64,000 bases of DNA, from contig JAPTYO010000013.1 of the NCBI GenBank assembly GCA_036873135.1, forward strand, positions 18,597,901 to 18,661,900. The letters run 5' to 3'. Under the pieces are notes generated by a model. It saw only the letters and a list, made by a program, of their open reading frames with translations. It was not told where the DNA came from and ran no database searches. This document shows positions 18,239 through 28,215 of this stretch, piece by piece (positions within the stretch are counted from its first letter, which is position 1; each line of letters starts with the position of its first letter). The translations under genes were made by a program, and so were the position numbers. The DNA comes from Clarkia xantiana subsp. parviflora (taxonomy: Eukaryota > Streptophyta > Magnoliopsida > Myrtales > Onagraceae).

Positions 18239-20934
18239 ATGTCTGGTAAGGTTTTCCTTCTTCGCTTCTATGGTTTACTGACATTACCTTCTCCTCCTTT
18301 CTTAAGTTTTCCTATTTGTGGCCGTTTTTAGACGAGGCCAGTACCCCTTTTATCTTTGAGCTTGCCATTAACGAAATTTCTGAGACCTCGTATGAGGCTG
18401 CTCTCCGAGAAGGCTGCATTACTTCAGATTGGGAACCCCGCTTCCCCTACGAGTCTCACCCAACCACCAGGAGGAAGCATATCGTCACGCGTCCTCGAGA
18501 GGAAGAGGTGTTCGTCTCCACCGGGCAGATAAACGCTGGGATTCGATTCCCTTTTTGCGGGAACCTGGTGGAGATGTGCAACTTCTACCAGACGCATCCC
18601 TGCACCTTCTCTCCACATGCTATCCGCGTGTGGAACGCTTTTCAGGTTCTGTGCCTCCGCCAGCGGTGGACGTACAGGATGAAGTGTAATAAGGCTGGTG
18701 TTTGCTCCTTCTCTCCCCGACTCCCCAAATGGACAAAGGAGCAACTTTCACGGTTTGGCTGGGATAGCGAGACCTGGAAGTTTAACAAGGATCGGGTGCT
18801 GATTCGCGACTCAGGGTCCGACAATAGCGGATGGAAGAAGTATTACTTCTTCGTCCAGAACAACTCAATCCCATGGCCCCGATGGGGGGTTGCGGCGGAC
18901 CCTGCCCCCAAGCTCGAAGTCTACACCGAGGATGACTTCAACACCCTTCAGCTGGTCCAGCTTTACCGTTGGGGGGAGTCCTTCGTTCCCCTCGACGCCA
19001 ACAAGCTCGTGGAGGGGGACTTGATCCAGATCGGAGTTCAGCTCCTCGATTCCGTTTCCAAGAATTTGGTTATCTGGGTAACACTTCTAACCGCTTTGTC
19101 TTTTCATTTTTGCAGCCAAGAAGGCATCTCTGCTGACCCATCTCATGTTGAAGCAGGGGGAGACTGATGCCGTCCAGGGTGGCTCCAAGCGGAAGCGGAA
19201 GTCTTTGAAGAAGGGAGCTTCTTCTTCTGCTGCTCCTCCGACTGAAGAGCAGATCGGGACGGCCAAGCGGGCCAGAAGGGAGGAAATAGACCAAGCCTTC
19301 GGTGTCACCACTGCTGAGGAAGGTAAGCGCGTTCGCCTCGCTATTAAGAAATATAGGAGGTTGGTTCCCGAGGAGTTTATCCCCGCTGATCGGGAATCGC
19401 GGGTCCGAGAAATTAAGTATATACTTCGAGGAGAAACCCCCCGCGTCCTTAAGGCGGGATACTACAACTTCTTTGGAAAGGACAAATATCTCGCGCGTCA
19501 AATCATCTGGTGCCCCCATAATACTCTGCCTGACTTCATTCGTCCCGCCACCGCAGGTCTGTCGGAGGCTCTTACTCCGAAGAAGGCTTCTACTCCAGCA
19601 AGGGCCACGACTCCACAGGAGCCGATGATGGAGGATGCCCCAACGGAAGCTCAGTTCCGTCAGGTGATCAACTTGGAGGCTTCCCCTTCCTCCGATGAGC
19701 CAAATGAAGGCGGCCTGCTTCCCCGCCAAAGGCCTGGTCGAAGCAGGCCAACTGTGGAGGACGTGTCTCGGAGTCCTCCCCCGGAGTTCCGCTCTCCGAC
19801 TCCCGAGCCTCCGACCGAGGTGGCTCCTTCGTCTGAGGCTTCCAGGGTCATCCCTCCTCTCCCCGTGAATGAGAATCTTTACAAGGTTTTCACCCCCGAC
19901 CAGGAGACGGTTCCCTGGAACCCGATCGAGTCTCTCCAGGGGGTCTCACTCCATCGGGGAGACCTTCAGCCTGAATTGGCCCTGCATCTGCTGGCAGGGT
20001 CAATTCCACCAGCCTTGAGGCGCCCAATCTCCTTGGCACGGGAGGACATCGAGGAGGAGCTCCTCAACATGGCTATCCGTCAGATGGAGGTAAAAATTTA
20101 CTCTCGTTTTTATTCTTCCCTTCATTGTGCTTGCCTTCAATTATCGGATTTTAATCCTTTTTCCCTTTCGTCTTAGGAAACCATGGACCAGCAGCGCTGC
20201 TTTGGCTTCATCCTGGCTCTGAAGGGTGCTTTGGAGGAGGCACAAGCCAAGTCGGACCCCGACGCCTTGGCCAAGCTCCAAGCGGACCTCGACGAGGCTG
20301 TGGCGGCAAAGAACAAGATAGCCAAGGAGCAGGCCCTCCTTGGCGAGAAGGCTCTGGGCCTGCACAAGCATGTCCAAGATCATGAAGACGTGCTGCGTCG
20401 GGAGCGAGGATGCTCCAGGAGGAACAGCGGCGGCACGAGGTGGAGAAGAGGCAGCTCATCCGCGAGAAGGACATTCTCGCGGAAGCCAAGGCGGGACTTG
20501 GGGCCCAACTGGCTGAATTTCCTGCCAAGCTGGCTGAGGCAAAGGCTTAGGGCCACGAGGAGGGTCGTCAGCAGGGTCACGAGGAGGGTCGCCTACAGGG
20601 TCGCGAGGAGGGCCGCGAGGAGTATCGGAACTCTGAAGATTTCAAGGCGGATGCCGTGGGGTTCTGCAAAACCGAGGTGGAGAACGTTATGTTCAATGCC
20701 GTCGAGGAGCTCTACACGGCATACGAGGATTCCATCGACTTCAAGAAGTCTGAGACCCTCGCCCCTTTCGCGGAGAAATACTTCAGCCTCCCCGCGGAGA
20801 GTGATGAGGCCGATCCCCCTGTAGGTGCCGCTGACCCGACTCCACAGGCCGCGGAGCCTTCTGCCCAGGACCCTTCGATTCCTACTCCCTCCAAAGCTGC
20901 TGAGGACTCAACTTCCAATAAGGACCAAGCTTAA
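18239..20934 (+). pseudogene. Antisense spliced gene of element B, frameshifted
   Basis: Homologue of the gene at 8831-11620. Exons are 18239-18245 (ATGTCTG again), 18332-19077, 19157-20089 and 20177-20934, all with GT-AG introns at matching positions and phases. Conserved pieces are PHAIRVWNAFQV, YYFFVQNNSIPWPR, a basic stretch (KRKRKSLKKG) and ILRGETPRVLKAGYYNFF. Exon 4 encodes a coiled coil starting DQQRCFGFILALKGALEE (compare DQDRCFGYILSLRKALEQ in A). A single-base shift near 20405 and a TAG at 20548-20550 break the coiled coil; the remaining frame runs to the acidic C-terminus (SAAEDSTSN-like) at 20934. Exons 1-3 are open. The damage looks recent because sequence on both sides still reads well. 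Function is unknown. Confidence 0.75.
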
Positions 20935-21029
20935 TGCTCTATTCTTTAAGTCCTTGTAATTTTCCCCCTTGTATCCTCCTTGTCTTTTGTATCGGAACCT
21001 TTAGGCCTTTGAGCCCTTATAAGAAATTC

Positions 21030-21640
21030 CTTTCATCTATTTTGGTCACGATAATCGTTGCACTACTTAAAGAGACTTTAGATCCGTTACTTAAAACGTT
21101 CTGATGCATCACTTAAGATGACTTCATACATCCTTCCGATGCTTTATTCGGGACTTCACCACTTATGGTTTCTCGTCCATATCATTTAATGTAATTTCGT
21201 ATGTCCTTCGCGACATTTTCCTCGGGACTTTACCACTTAAGGTTTCTCATCCATGCCTTTCAAGGCAATTTTGTACATCACTTAAGATGATTTTTTCGCA
21301 CCCATTAAGGCTTTTATCGCGCCATTGTAGACGACTTAATCGTACCCCTTAGGGCTTTTACCGCGTCATTCTAGACGACTTAATCACACCCGTTAGGACT
21401 TTTTGCTGCATCATATAGACGACTAATGCGGACCCCTTAGGGCTTTTTCATACCTAGGCTTTTGGTTGCATCATAAAGACGACTTACTCATACCCCGTAG
21501 GGCTTTTGTCCGTACCTCAAAAGGCTTTTTATCGCGCCATAAAGGCGACTTACTCGTACCTCGTAAGGCTTTTATCGTACCTCGGAAGGCTTTTGTCGCG
21601 TCCTTCAGGACGTCTTACTAACAGTTAGAATAAATCTAAA
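21030..21640. repeat. Degenerate tandem repeats between convergent genes of B
   Basis: Repeated words such as GACTTA(A/C)TCGTACC, TAGGGCTTTT and CGCGYCAT recur roughly every 40-60 bp. The region occupies the same position as the 50-bp array of A, between the antisense gene and the end of pol, but the unit sequence is different and strongly diverged. Confidence 0.65.
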
Positions 21641-21767
21641 AGCAATTTGATCGGAAGCAACTTCTTTTATTCATTAATAACTCAAAGTTTTGCTTACATC
21701 GGATCGATAGATAACTTGCGCCATTCGCGGCGGCTTAACATCACGCACCTCTCAAGGCGATTTAATA

Positions 21768-24392
21768 TCAAACATGATACTTCTTCAAGTGTGCGCCACT
21801 GAAGGAATGTTTCAACGTCTTGCCATCAAGGTCTTCTAGCTTGTACGCATTCGGGGCTGGCATCCCTACGATCTTGTAGGGTCCCTCCCATTTCGGTGAT
21901 AGCTTGTTGATCCGATCTTGATGAACGAACTCGTTCCTCCGCCAAACAAGTTCTCCAACGAAGAATTGTCGGGACTTGACACGCCGATTATAGTACCTGG
22001 CTGTTGCCAGACGCATCCGAGCCTGGGTTTCATCAGCCTTCCACCTTTTCTCTTCAAGCAAGTCCAAGTCCAGACGTCTTATTTCCTCGTTCGTCAGAGG
22101 CTCATAATACCTCCTGCGATGAGACGCCACCGCTATCTCCACGGGAGCAACTGCCTCCGTGCCATAGACAAGGCCAAACGGAGTCTCCCCTGTCGACTGC
22201 TTGGGTGTTGTTCTAACAGCCCACAACACATTTTCAAGCTCATCTAGCCAATGAACTTGCAAGGCATAGACTCTCTTCTTCAAGCCATCCATCACGATCT
22301 TGTTGGCTGATTCGACTTGGCCATTAATCTGAGCATGGTGGACGGAAGCTGTCCGATGCTTAATGTTTAATTCCTCCAGGTACTCCTTCAACTGAGCCCC
22401 ATTGAACGGAGGGCCATTATCGCTGATCAACACTCGAGGAACCCCGTACCAGGATACGATCTGAGTTTGAAGGAACTTGAGGATCTGCTGCCCCGTCGTT
22501 TTGGCCAACGCCTTAGCCTCTATCCACTTCGAGAAGTAATCGATGGCTACGAGTAAATACTTGCACTGACCTTTCGCTTGTGGAAGAGGTCCCACCAAGT
22601 CAATGCCCCACTGCGCGAAGGGCCAAGCACTTCTGATGGACATCAAGTCCGCGGCAGGAGCCACGATATTCGGAGCGTACCTCTGGCATGCATCACAGGA
22701 TTGGACCATCGCTGTCGCTTCCTTGTTCATCGAGGGCCAATAGTAGCCTAGATTCAACGCTTTCCTCACAATGGATCGGGCCCCTTCATGACAGGCCGCG
22801 ACTCCCTCGTGCAACTCTCTCAGGATCCGATTCGTATCAGGCTCCGCCACACATTTCAGAAAAGGCTTTATATGCCCCCTCTTGTATAACTGGTTGTCCA
22901 CCATCACGTAGTTGCTCACGATTCGACGCAACCTAACAGCTGCCACTTCATCATCGGGGAGTGCCCCCGTAGTCAGGTATGTGACTATCGGGGTCATCCA
23001 GGTGGGCTTCTCTTCTTCCTCCGATCCTGCTTCAATAGCGCAAACCTCCGACGGATCGATGGTTGAGATAATTACTCTCTCCAGAAAGTGTACCTTCTGA
23101 TTCTCCTCGGGGGCCACTCCCAGAGCAAACTTGCTTAAGGCGTCTGCCTCCGCATTTTCTTCCCTCGGGATTGCCTCGATGTCGAAGCTTTTGAAGCTTC
23201 CCTTCAAAGTCTGCACCTCGTGCAAATACTTCCTCATTGTCGGGCTCTTGGCTTCATAGTTCCCCTGGACTTGATTCACGATCAAGCTGGCATCACACTT
23301 CACTTTTAAATGATCGACTCCCGTTCCTTTGGCGATTTTAAGGCCCGTGATGAGAGCCTCATACTCAGCTTCATTGTTGGTGGCCCTAAACGTCAAGGCC
23401 AAGGCATATCGCAGGGGCTTGCCTCCACCGGGCGGTATCAATACAAATCCTGCCCCCGATCCTTCTACACTCGATGAACCATCAGTGTACATCTCCCAAG
23501 TGTTTTCCTCATTTGGCTGTTCTGGCTGTTCTGCTATCGGGACTTCCATGGTTGCCCCCTCTACAGGACCTGCTTCTTCCAGATCGGGTGCTGTAGACTC
23601 TGCTATAAAATCTGCCAATGCCTGACCTTTAATAGCCGTTCTCGGAGCAAAGTGGATACGGAACTCCGTAAGCTCGATGGCCCATTTCACCAATCTCCCC
23701 GACGCCTCCGGTCGGTTCAAAAAGTGCTTCAAGGGCTGGTTAGTTAACACCGTAACCTCGTGGGCATGGAAATAAGGCCGTAGCTTTCGAGCGGCAATAA
23801 TCAACGCAAAGAGATACTTCTCAATAGCGGGATAATTCATTTCAGATTTGGCAAACGCCTTGCTTACATAATAGACAGGCACTTGGTTGCCCTTGACAAT
23901 CTTAATCAAAAAAGAACTAACAGCAACTTCAGAAACAGCCAAATAGAGATAAAGCGACTCGCCTGGAACCGGTTTCGCCAACGGCGGGAGGGTACGGAGG
24001 TGCTGCTTGAGTGCTTGGAATGCCTCCTCGCACTTGTCGGACCATTCAAATTTCTTGTGGGCCCTTAGTACGTCAAAAAATGGCATGGCTCTGTCACTCG
24101 CCTTGGATAGGAATCGATTCATCGCGGCCAACCGGCCATTCAACACTTGAACCTCCCGATGATTCTTCGGAGACTGCATCTCCTCAATTGCTCTCAACTT
24201 CTCGGGATTCACCTCGATTCCTCTTTGGCTCACCATAAATCCCAGGAATTTCCCCGAGTTCACCCCGAAAGCACACTTGTCCGGGTTCAAACGAACCTGA
24301 TGAAACTTCATCCGCTCAAACGCCGCCGCCAAATTTTGAACATGGTCCCCCTCCTGTCGGGACTTCACCAGCATGTCATCCACATAAGCCAA
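21768..24392 (-). CDS. Pol of element B: RT C-half, RNase H, integrase
   Basis: A continuous frame of about 870 residues. It starts at the RT active site YVDD (24375-24386). After the RT thumb it shows RNase H (YTDGSSSVEGSGAGFVL, ATNNEAEYEALITGL, EENAEADALSKFAL), then the integrase zinc finger (ELHEGVAACHEGARS and SCDACQRYA), and the D-D-E core (GIDLVGPLPQAKG, LISDNGPPFNGAQL, HAQINGQVESANK). It ends with a short C-terminal domain (KWEGPYKIVGMPAPNAYKLEDLDG). The integrase E-motif has INGQ where TNGQ is usual. The frame itself is intact but is separated from the upstream RT half by the 5-bp tandem duplication at 24386-24395. Confidence 0.95.
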   Translation of the reverse strand: MAYVDDMLVKSRQEGDHVQNLAAAFERMKFHQVRLNPDKCAFGVNSGKFLGFMVSQRGIEVNPEKLRAIEEMQSPKNHREVQVLNGRLAAMNRFLSKASDRAMPFFDVLRAHKKFEWSDKCEEAFQALKQHLRTLPPLAKPVPGESLYLYLAVSEVAVSSFLIKIVKGNQVPVYYVSKAFAKSEMNYPAIEKYLFALIIAARKLRPYFHAHEVTVLTNQPLKHFLNRPEASGRLVKWAIELTEFRIHFAPRTAIKGQALADFIAESTAPDLEEAGPVEGATMEVPIAEQPEQPNEENTWEMYTDGSSSVEGSGAGFVLIPPGGGKPLRYALALTFRATNNEAEYEALITGLKIAKGTGVDHLKVKCDASLIVNQVQGNYEAKSPTMRKYLHEVQTLKGSFKSFDIEAIPREENAEADALSKFALGVAPEENQKVHFLERVIISTIDPSEVCAIEAGSEEEEKPTWMTPIVTYLTTGALPDDEVAAVRLRRIVSNYVMVDNQLYKRGHIKPFLKCVAEPDTNRILRELHEGVAACHEGARSIVRKALNLGYYWPSMNKEATAMVQSCDACQRYAPNIVAPAADLMSIRSAWPFAQWGIDLVGPLPQAKGQCKYLLVAIDYFSKWIEAKALAKTTGQQILKFLQTQIVSWYGVPRVLISDNGPPFNGAQLKEYLEELNIKHRTASVHHAQINGQVESANKIVMDGLKKRVYALQVHWLDELENVLWAVRTTPKQSTGETPFGLVYGTEAVAPVEIAVASHRRRYYEPLTNEEIRRLDLDLLEEKRWKADETQARMRLATARYYNRRVKSRQFFVGELVWRRNEFVHQDRINKLSPKWEGPYKIVGMPAPNAYKLEDLDGKTLKHSFSGAHLKKYHV

Positions 24393-25327
24393 GCCTCCAT
24401 GGTCTTTCCCAGCATGTCTCCGAACAACTTGTTCACCATCCTCTGGTAAGTTGCTCCAGCATTGATCAGTCCGAAGGGCATAACGTCGTAGTGATAAACA
24501 TCACTATCAGCATAGAAAGCTGTGTGGGGGGCATCCTCCTTCGCCATCTTGATCTGGTTGTAACCAGAGTAGGCATCCATGAAGCTCAGCAGCTCATGTC
24601 CCGATGTGGCATCCACCAACTGGTCAATCCTCGGGAGCGGATAGCAATCCTTTGAGCAGGCCTTGTTCAAGTCGCGGAAATCGACACACATCCGCCACTT
24701 CCTATTACTCTTCCTCACCAGGACCGGGTTAGCGACCCAAGTCTGGAATCGGAGCTCCTTGATGAATCCAGCGTCGAGCAACCTGCCCACCTCCTGCTGG
24801 ATCGCGATCCTCTTATCCGCGCCCATCGGACGCCTCTTCTGCGCGATAGGCTTGATCGCGGGATCAATCTTCAGCTCGTGCACTATCACGTCGGGGCTGA
24901 TTCCTGGCATATCACTCGGGGACCAGGCAAACAGCTCCTTGAACTCCTTCAGGAGCTCGATCAACTCTCGGGCTCTTTCCTCCGACAAAGCAGACCCGAT
25001 CTTCACCTTCCTTTGAAGTCCATCAATCTCAACCTCTTTCAGATCCTCCATGGGGGCGGGACGCCCAAACTCCTCTCGAGGATCGGCATCAGTCTGCAGG
25101 ACAGCCATGGCTTCCCTCCTTCTCCTTCGGGTGGCATTAACATAACACCTTCGTGACGCCACCTGGTCACCCTTAACCTCTCCGACCCCATTGTCAGTCG
25201 GTAACTTCATCTTCTGGTGGACGGTCGAGGCGACTGCCATTAGAGGGTTGATGGTGGTCCTCCCGATAATAGCGTTATACGTCCCCGCAGACTCCACCAC
25301 GACGAAGTCCACGTTCCGCCGTTCCAT
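24365..25327 (-). CDS. Protease-RT linker and RT N-terminal half (B)
   Basis: This 320-residue frame starts after an in-frame TAG. It holds the end of the protease region (YNAIIGRTTINPLMA), the pre-RT linker (DPREEFGRPAPMEDLKEVEID, FAWSPSDMPGI) and RT motifs: KWRMCVDFRDLNKAC, YPLPRIDQLVD, FMDAYSGYNQI, and DVMPFGLINAGATYQRMVN. It runs out of frame just before YVDD because AAGCC is tandemly duplicated (24386-24395, plus strand), turning the catalytic loop into unrelated residues. The Asp of FMDAYSGYNQ, the first RT catalytic residue, is present. Confidence 0.93.
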   Translation of the reverse strand: MERRNVDFVVVESAGTYNAIIGRTTINPLMAVASTVHQKMKLPTDNGVGEVKGDQVASRRCYVNATRRRRREAMAVLQTDADPREEFGRPAPMEDLKEVEIDGLQRKVKIGSALSEERARELIELLKEFKELFAWSPSDMPGISPDVIVHELKIDPAIKPIAQKRRPMGADKRIAIQQEVGRLLDAGFIKELRFQTWVANPVLVRKSNRKWRMCVDFRDLNKACSKDCYPLPRIDQLVDATSGHELLSFMDAYSGYNQIKMAKEDAPHTAFYADSDVYHYDVMPFGLINAGATYQRMVNKLFGDMLGKTMEAWLMWMTCW

Positions 25328-25330
25328 CTT

Positions 25331-27425
25331 CTAACCACTACCGAACTCCACCGGTAAGGTAATCATTCCCAACGGATAGGAAGTGGAGCCAGAGAATCCC
25401 ACCATCGGGAAGTTCACCTGTGTCAGGTCCTTCTTCGTCTTTCCCATGGCTTCCAAGGCGTCCATGAAAAGAATATCGGAGGAGCTCCCTCCGTCTATCA
25501 GGATCCGCTTCATCCCGAATCCGTCCACATCCAGGGTAACGACCAAGGCGTCATCGTGAGGGCTCTCCACGCCTATCAAATCCTCCGCTGAGAAAGAAAT
25601 CACCATTACTTCCTTTACAGTCCACGACCGGGACCTCTTGCCTAGCACCATAGCAGCAGAGATGCGGGAAGCATAATTCTCCCGAGAAGCGGAGGTGTCA
25701 CCTCCCGCTGCCATTCCTCCGTGAATGACGTTAATGGTTCCCCGCCTCTCCTTACGGGCACCGGAACCGGAGGATTCCGGCTCAACCTTCTTCTTCTTTG
25801 GAGATCGATCACGGGACTTGGAACGGGACCGCGACCGAGTTTTGGAACGGGATCGGCACCGTCCCCTTCCGACGAACTCCTTCAGCTTCCCCTTCTGGAT
25901 CAGCTTCTCTATCTCCTTCTTCAACTCCCGACAGTTATCTGTGTCGTGACCATTGGCTCGATGGTACGGACAGTAACGATCAGAGCGGCCTCCCAAGAAC
26001 TCACCTTCCTTCCTCGGGGGGTATCGAGCGAGACCCTGCCGATCCATCACGGCTAGCACGGAGGTCATCGAACTGTTGATGGGAACATTACCACCCTCGC
26101 GGTTATCCTTCTTCGGAGGACGCTTGTCCTCCCTTCTCTCGGGGCGACCACGGCTCCTACTTCCCTCCGATTTGTCGCTCCCTTTGCGATCATCCGACAA
26201 CTTGGACGATGGCTTTCCTCTTCCTGACTTTGGAGGATCAAGCTCTCCGGCAGCAATCTTCGACTCCTGCACGTCGATTTGCTGCTTCACCCTCGCTTGC
26301 AAAGCCTCCATACTCCACACAGCCTTCGCGGCTACACTGTGCATCAAATCGGAACCATACGGAGCAGTTAGGTTCCGAAGGAAAGTTCGGATGGTCTCTC
26401 CCTCCGATATCTCCTCATCGATCTCCGCAGCACTAGCAGTGAACCGTTGGTAGTAATATGCCAACGACTCGTCGGATCTTTGCACCACCTGGGTCAAAGA
26501 CCTCACACTCTTCAAGAGACGCCTACAAACTTGGTATTGCTTGATGAAGCGGTCGTGCATATCAGCCCAGCACGTAATATTTCCCGGCGGTAGGCTGAAG
26601 AACCATGTAATGGCCCTTTCTCCCAAGGTGATCGGGAACAGCGAACACACGAGGTCATCATTCGAGGTCCTACCCATACAGGCCTGGACATGCCTCTGAA
26701 CATGGCGAACCGGGTCCCCTTCACCATCATACTCCTTGATGGTCGGAATACCTAGCCCGGGCGGGGCGACGATATCTATCAGCCGTGGAACAAAAGGATG
26801 ACTGGATCGATCCCTCAGCTCCGATGTCATTTGTTTCTGGTCGCCCATGCAGATGTTGACAATTTTCACCACCTGATCGGGGGTGATGGGGACATTCAGG
26901 GGGATGGTCTTGTGTTGCACTGGTCCGGGACCATCAACCACGAACTTCTCTGAGTGCGCGGGTTCTTTACCCTTACTCCTGGGCTGAACCTCCTGAACCT
27001 CCTGTTCTTCTTGAACCTCTCTTGGAGGAGGTGGAGGCAACTCCTCCCGTGGAGGCAACTCCTCTGCCCTCCTGGTAGCCTCCCTTTTGTCCAGCAGAGC
27101 CTCCATGGCTGCTAGGAACATAGGCATAGCATCTGCTACTGCCTTGGCCAACTCCGAGTTTTAGGAAGCACCTACCTCCCTCCGAGGGATTTCTTCTCTG
27201 TGCCCCACCGGGTTTGGGGGAGCATCCACCTGCCTTCGCGGGATATCTTGCCTGTTCACCTCCGTGCCTCGGACTGAGACCTCATAATCTTCACCATGCC
27301 CCCTGTTTGAGAAGCAGCAGGGTGCTCACCCTGTTCAGCAGCATTTCCGGCAACGCGGAATTCACAGTTCCAACAGGGCGAGAACTGCCGGCCTGGACTT
27401 GCTTCTTCTTGCCACCACCAGCCAT
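25331..27425 (-). pseudogene. Gag and protease of element B, 5' end broken
   Basis: The start codon is at 27425, 36 nt after the canonical primer site (MAGGGKKKQVQAG). That frame stops at 27291, and the main frame begins only at about 27151, so the gag N-terminus has a frame break and a stop. The main frame of about 606 residues contains a Gag capsid domain (LGERAITWFFSLPPGNI, DMHDRFIKQYQVCRRL, ESLAYYYQRFTA), a basic and Arg-Ser-rich linker, the CxxHxxxGHxTxxC knuckle (CPYHRANGHDTDNC), an RS-repeat stretch, and the aspartic protease with ILIDGGSSSDILF (D-G-G-S instead of D-S/T-G). A TAG (25331-25333) separates it in frame from the RT part. Confidence 0.9.
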
Positions 27426-27460
27426 CGATCTAGTAGAAACTATTTTGACTTTTCGTAAGA

Positions 27461-27479
27461 TTCCCACAGACGGCGCCAA
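27461..27479 (-). other. Primer-binding site of element B
   Basis: TTGGCGCCGTCTGTGGGAA on the minus strand directly follows the LTR end, the usual primer site of many plant Ty3/gypsy elements. Confidence 0.92.
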
Positions 27480-28215
27480 TGTTGGATCACGGTCGAAGCT
27501 CTGTTACGTTCTTGACGGAAAGCTCGAACTCCTGGGCTCCGCGTAATCCTGCAAAAGGGGATGACCTGGGTGGTGACCCAGAATCCCTCTCCGATGCCTA
27601 AATGAGTGTATGAATGATGGGGTGGTAAGCAGTAATCTAAGTTCGTATTAGAATGTGTGTTTTCTGAGGTAACTTCCTCCCTTATATAGGAAGGGAAGTA
27701 ACTCAGTTACCTGTAACCGCGCCTGGCAGTTTTACGCACGATTCCGCATATCTCGTACATGATTCCATATATCTCTCCCCACGCTCCGCGTATCTCGCCC
27801 ACTCTCCGCGTATCTCGGGCACGCCCTGCGTATCTCGGGGGAGGTTATCTGTATCTTAACCGTCTCCCCACTACTCTATCTAGTAGGCGGGATTCTCGGT
27901 CTTATCCTCTGATCACAAGTCCCGACTCCTATCGGGGACTCCAGAGTTATCTCATTCTAGGTCACCACCCAGGACCCCTTGTCTCACGAGACAGGTCCAG
28001 CCTCCTCGGGGCTCTATTATCGGAGCCTTCTCAAAGGCATATCGGGGCCTACTCAGAGGCTTCGTCGGGAGCATTCGGCTCATATATCGGGACCGCTAAA
28101 GTCGGGACCCTTCATACCGGGCTTCTGGGCCTTCCAGGCCTTTCACGAGGCCCACTGGACTTACTCGCCGTCTATTGACTGTTAACGGGGCTAACGATAT
28201 CATCGGAACCCATCA
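27480..28215 (-). repeat. 5' LTR of element B
   Basis: 736 bp and equal in length to the left LTR. I count about eight substitutions, e.g. near 27512, 27542, 27578, 27700, 27736, 27760, 27777 and 28087. It is followed by ACTGG. Confidence 0.95.

Larger units (their letters stand above)
16891..28215 (-). mobile_element. Ty3/gypsy LTR retrotransposon B
   Basis: This is a complete insertion of 11,325 bp on the minus strand with the perfect target duplication ACTGG (16886-16890 and 28216-28220). The LTRs are 736 bp each and differ at about eight positions. In sense order it contains the 5' LTR, primer site, gag, protease, RT, RNase H, integrase, a repeat-rich spacer, an opposite-strand spliced gene, a polypurine tract and the 3' LTR. 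It is related to A in pol and in the antisense gene, but the LTRs are alignable only at their ends, so it is a different family. Several breaks (gag N-terminus, a TAG after protease, 5 extra bp at YVDD) make this copy defective. Confidence 0.95.
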
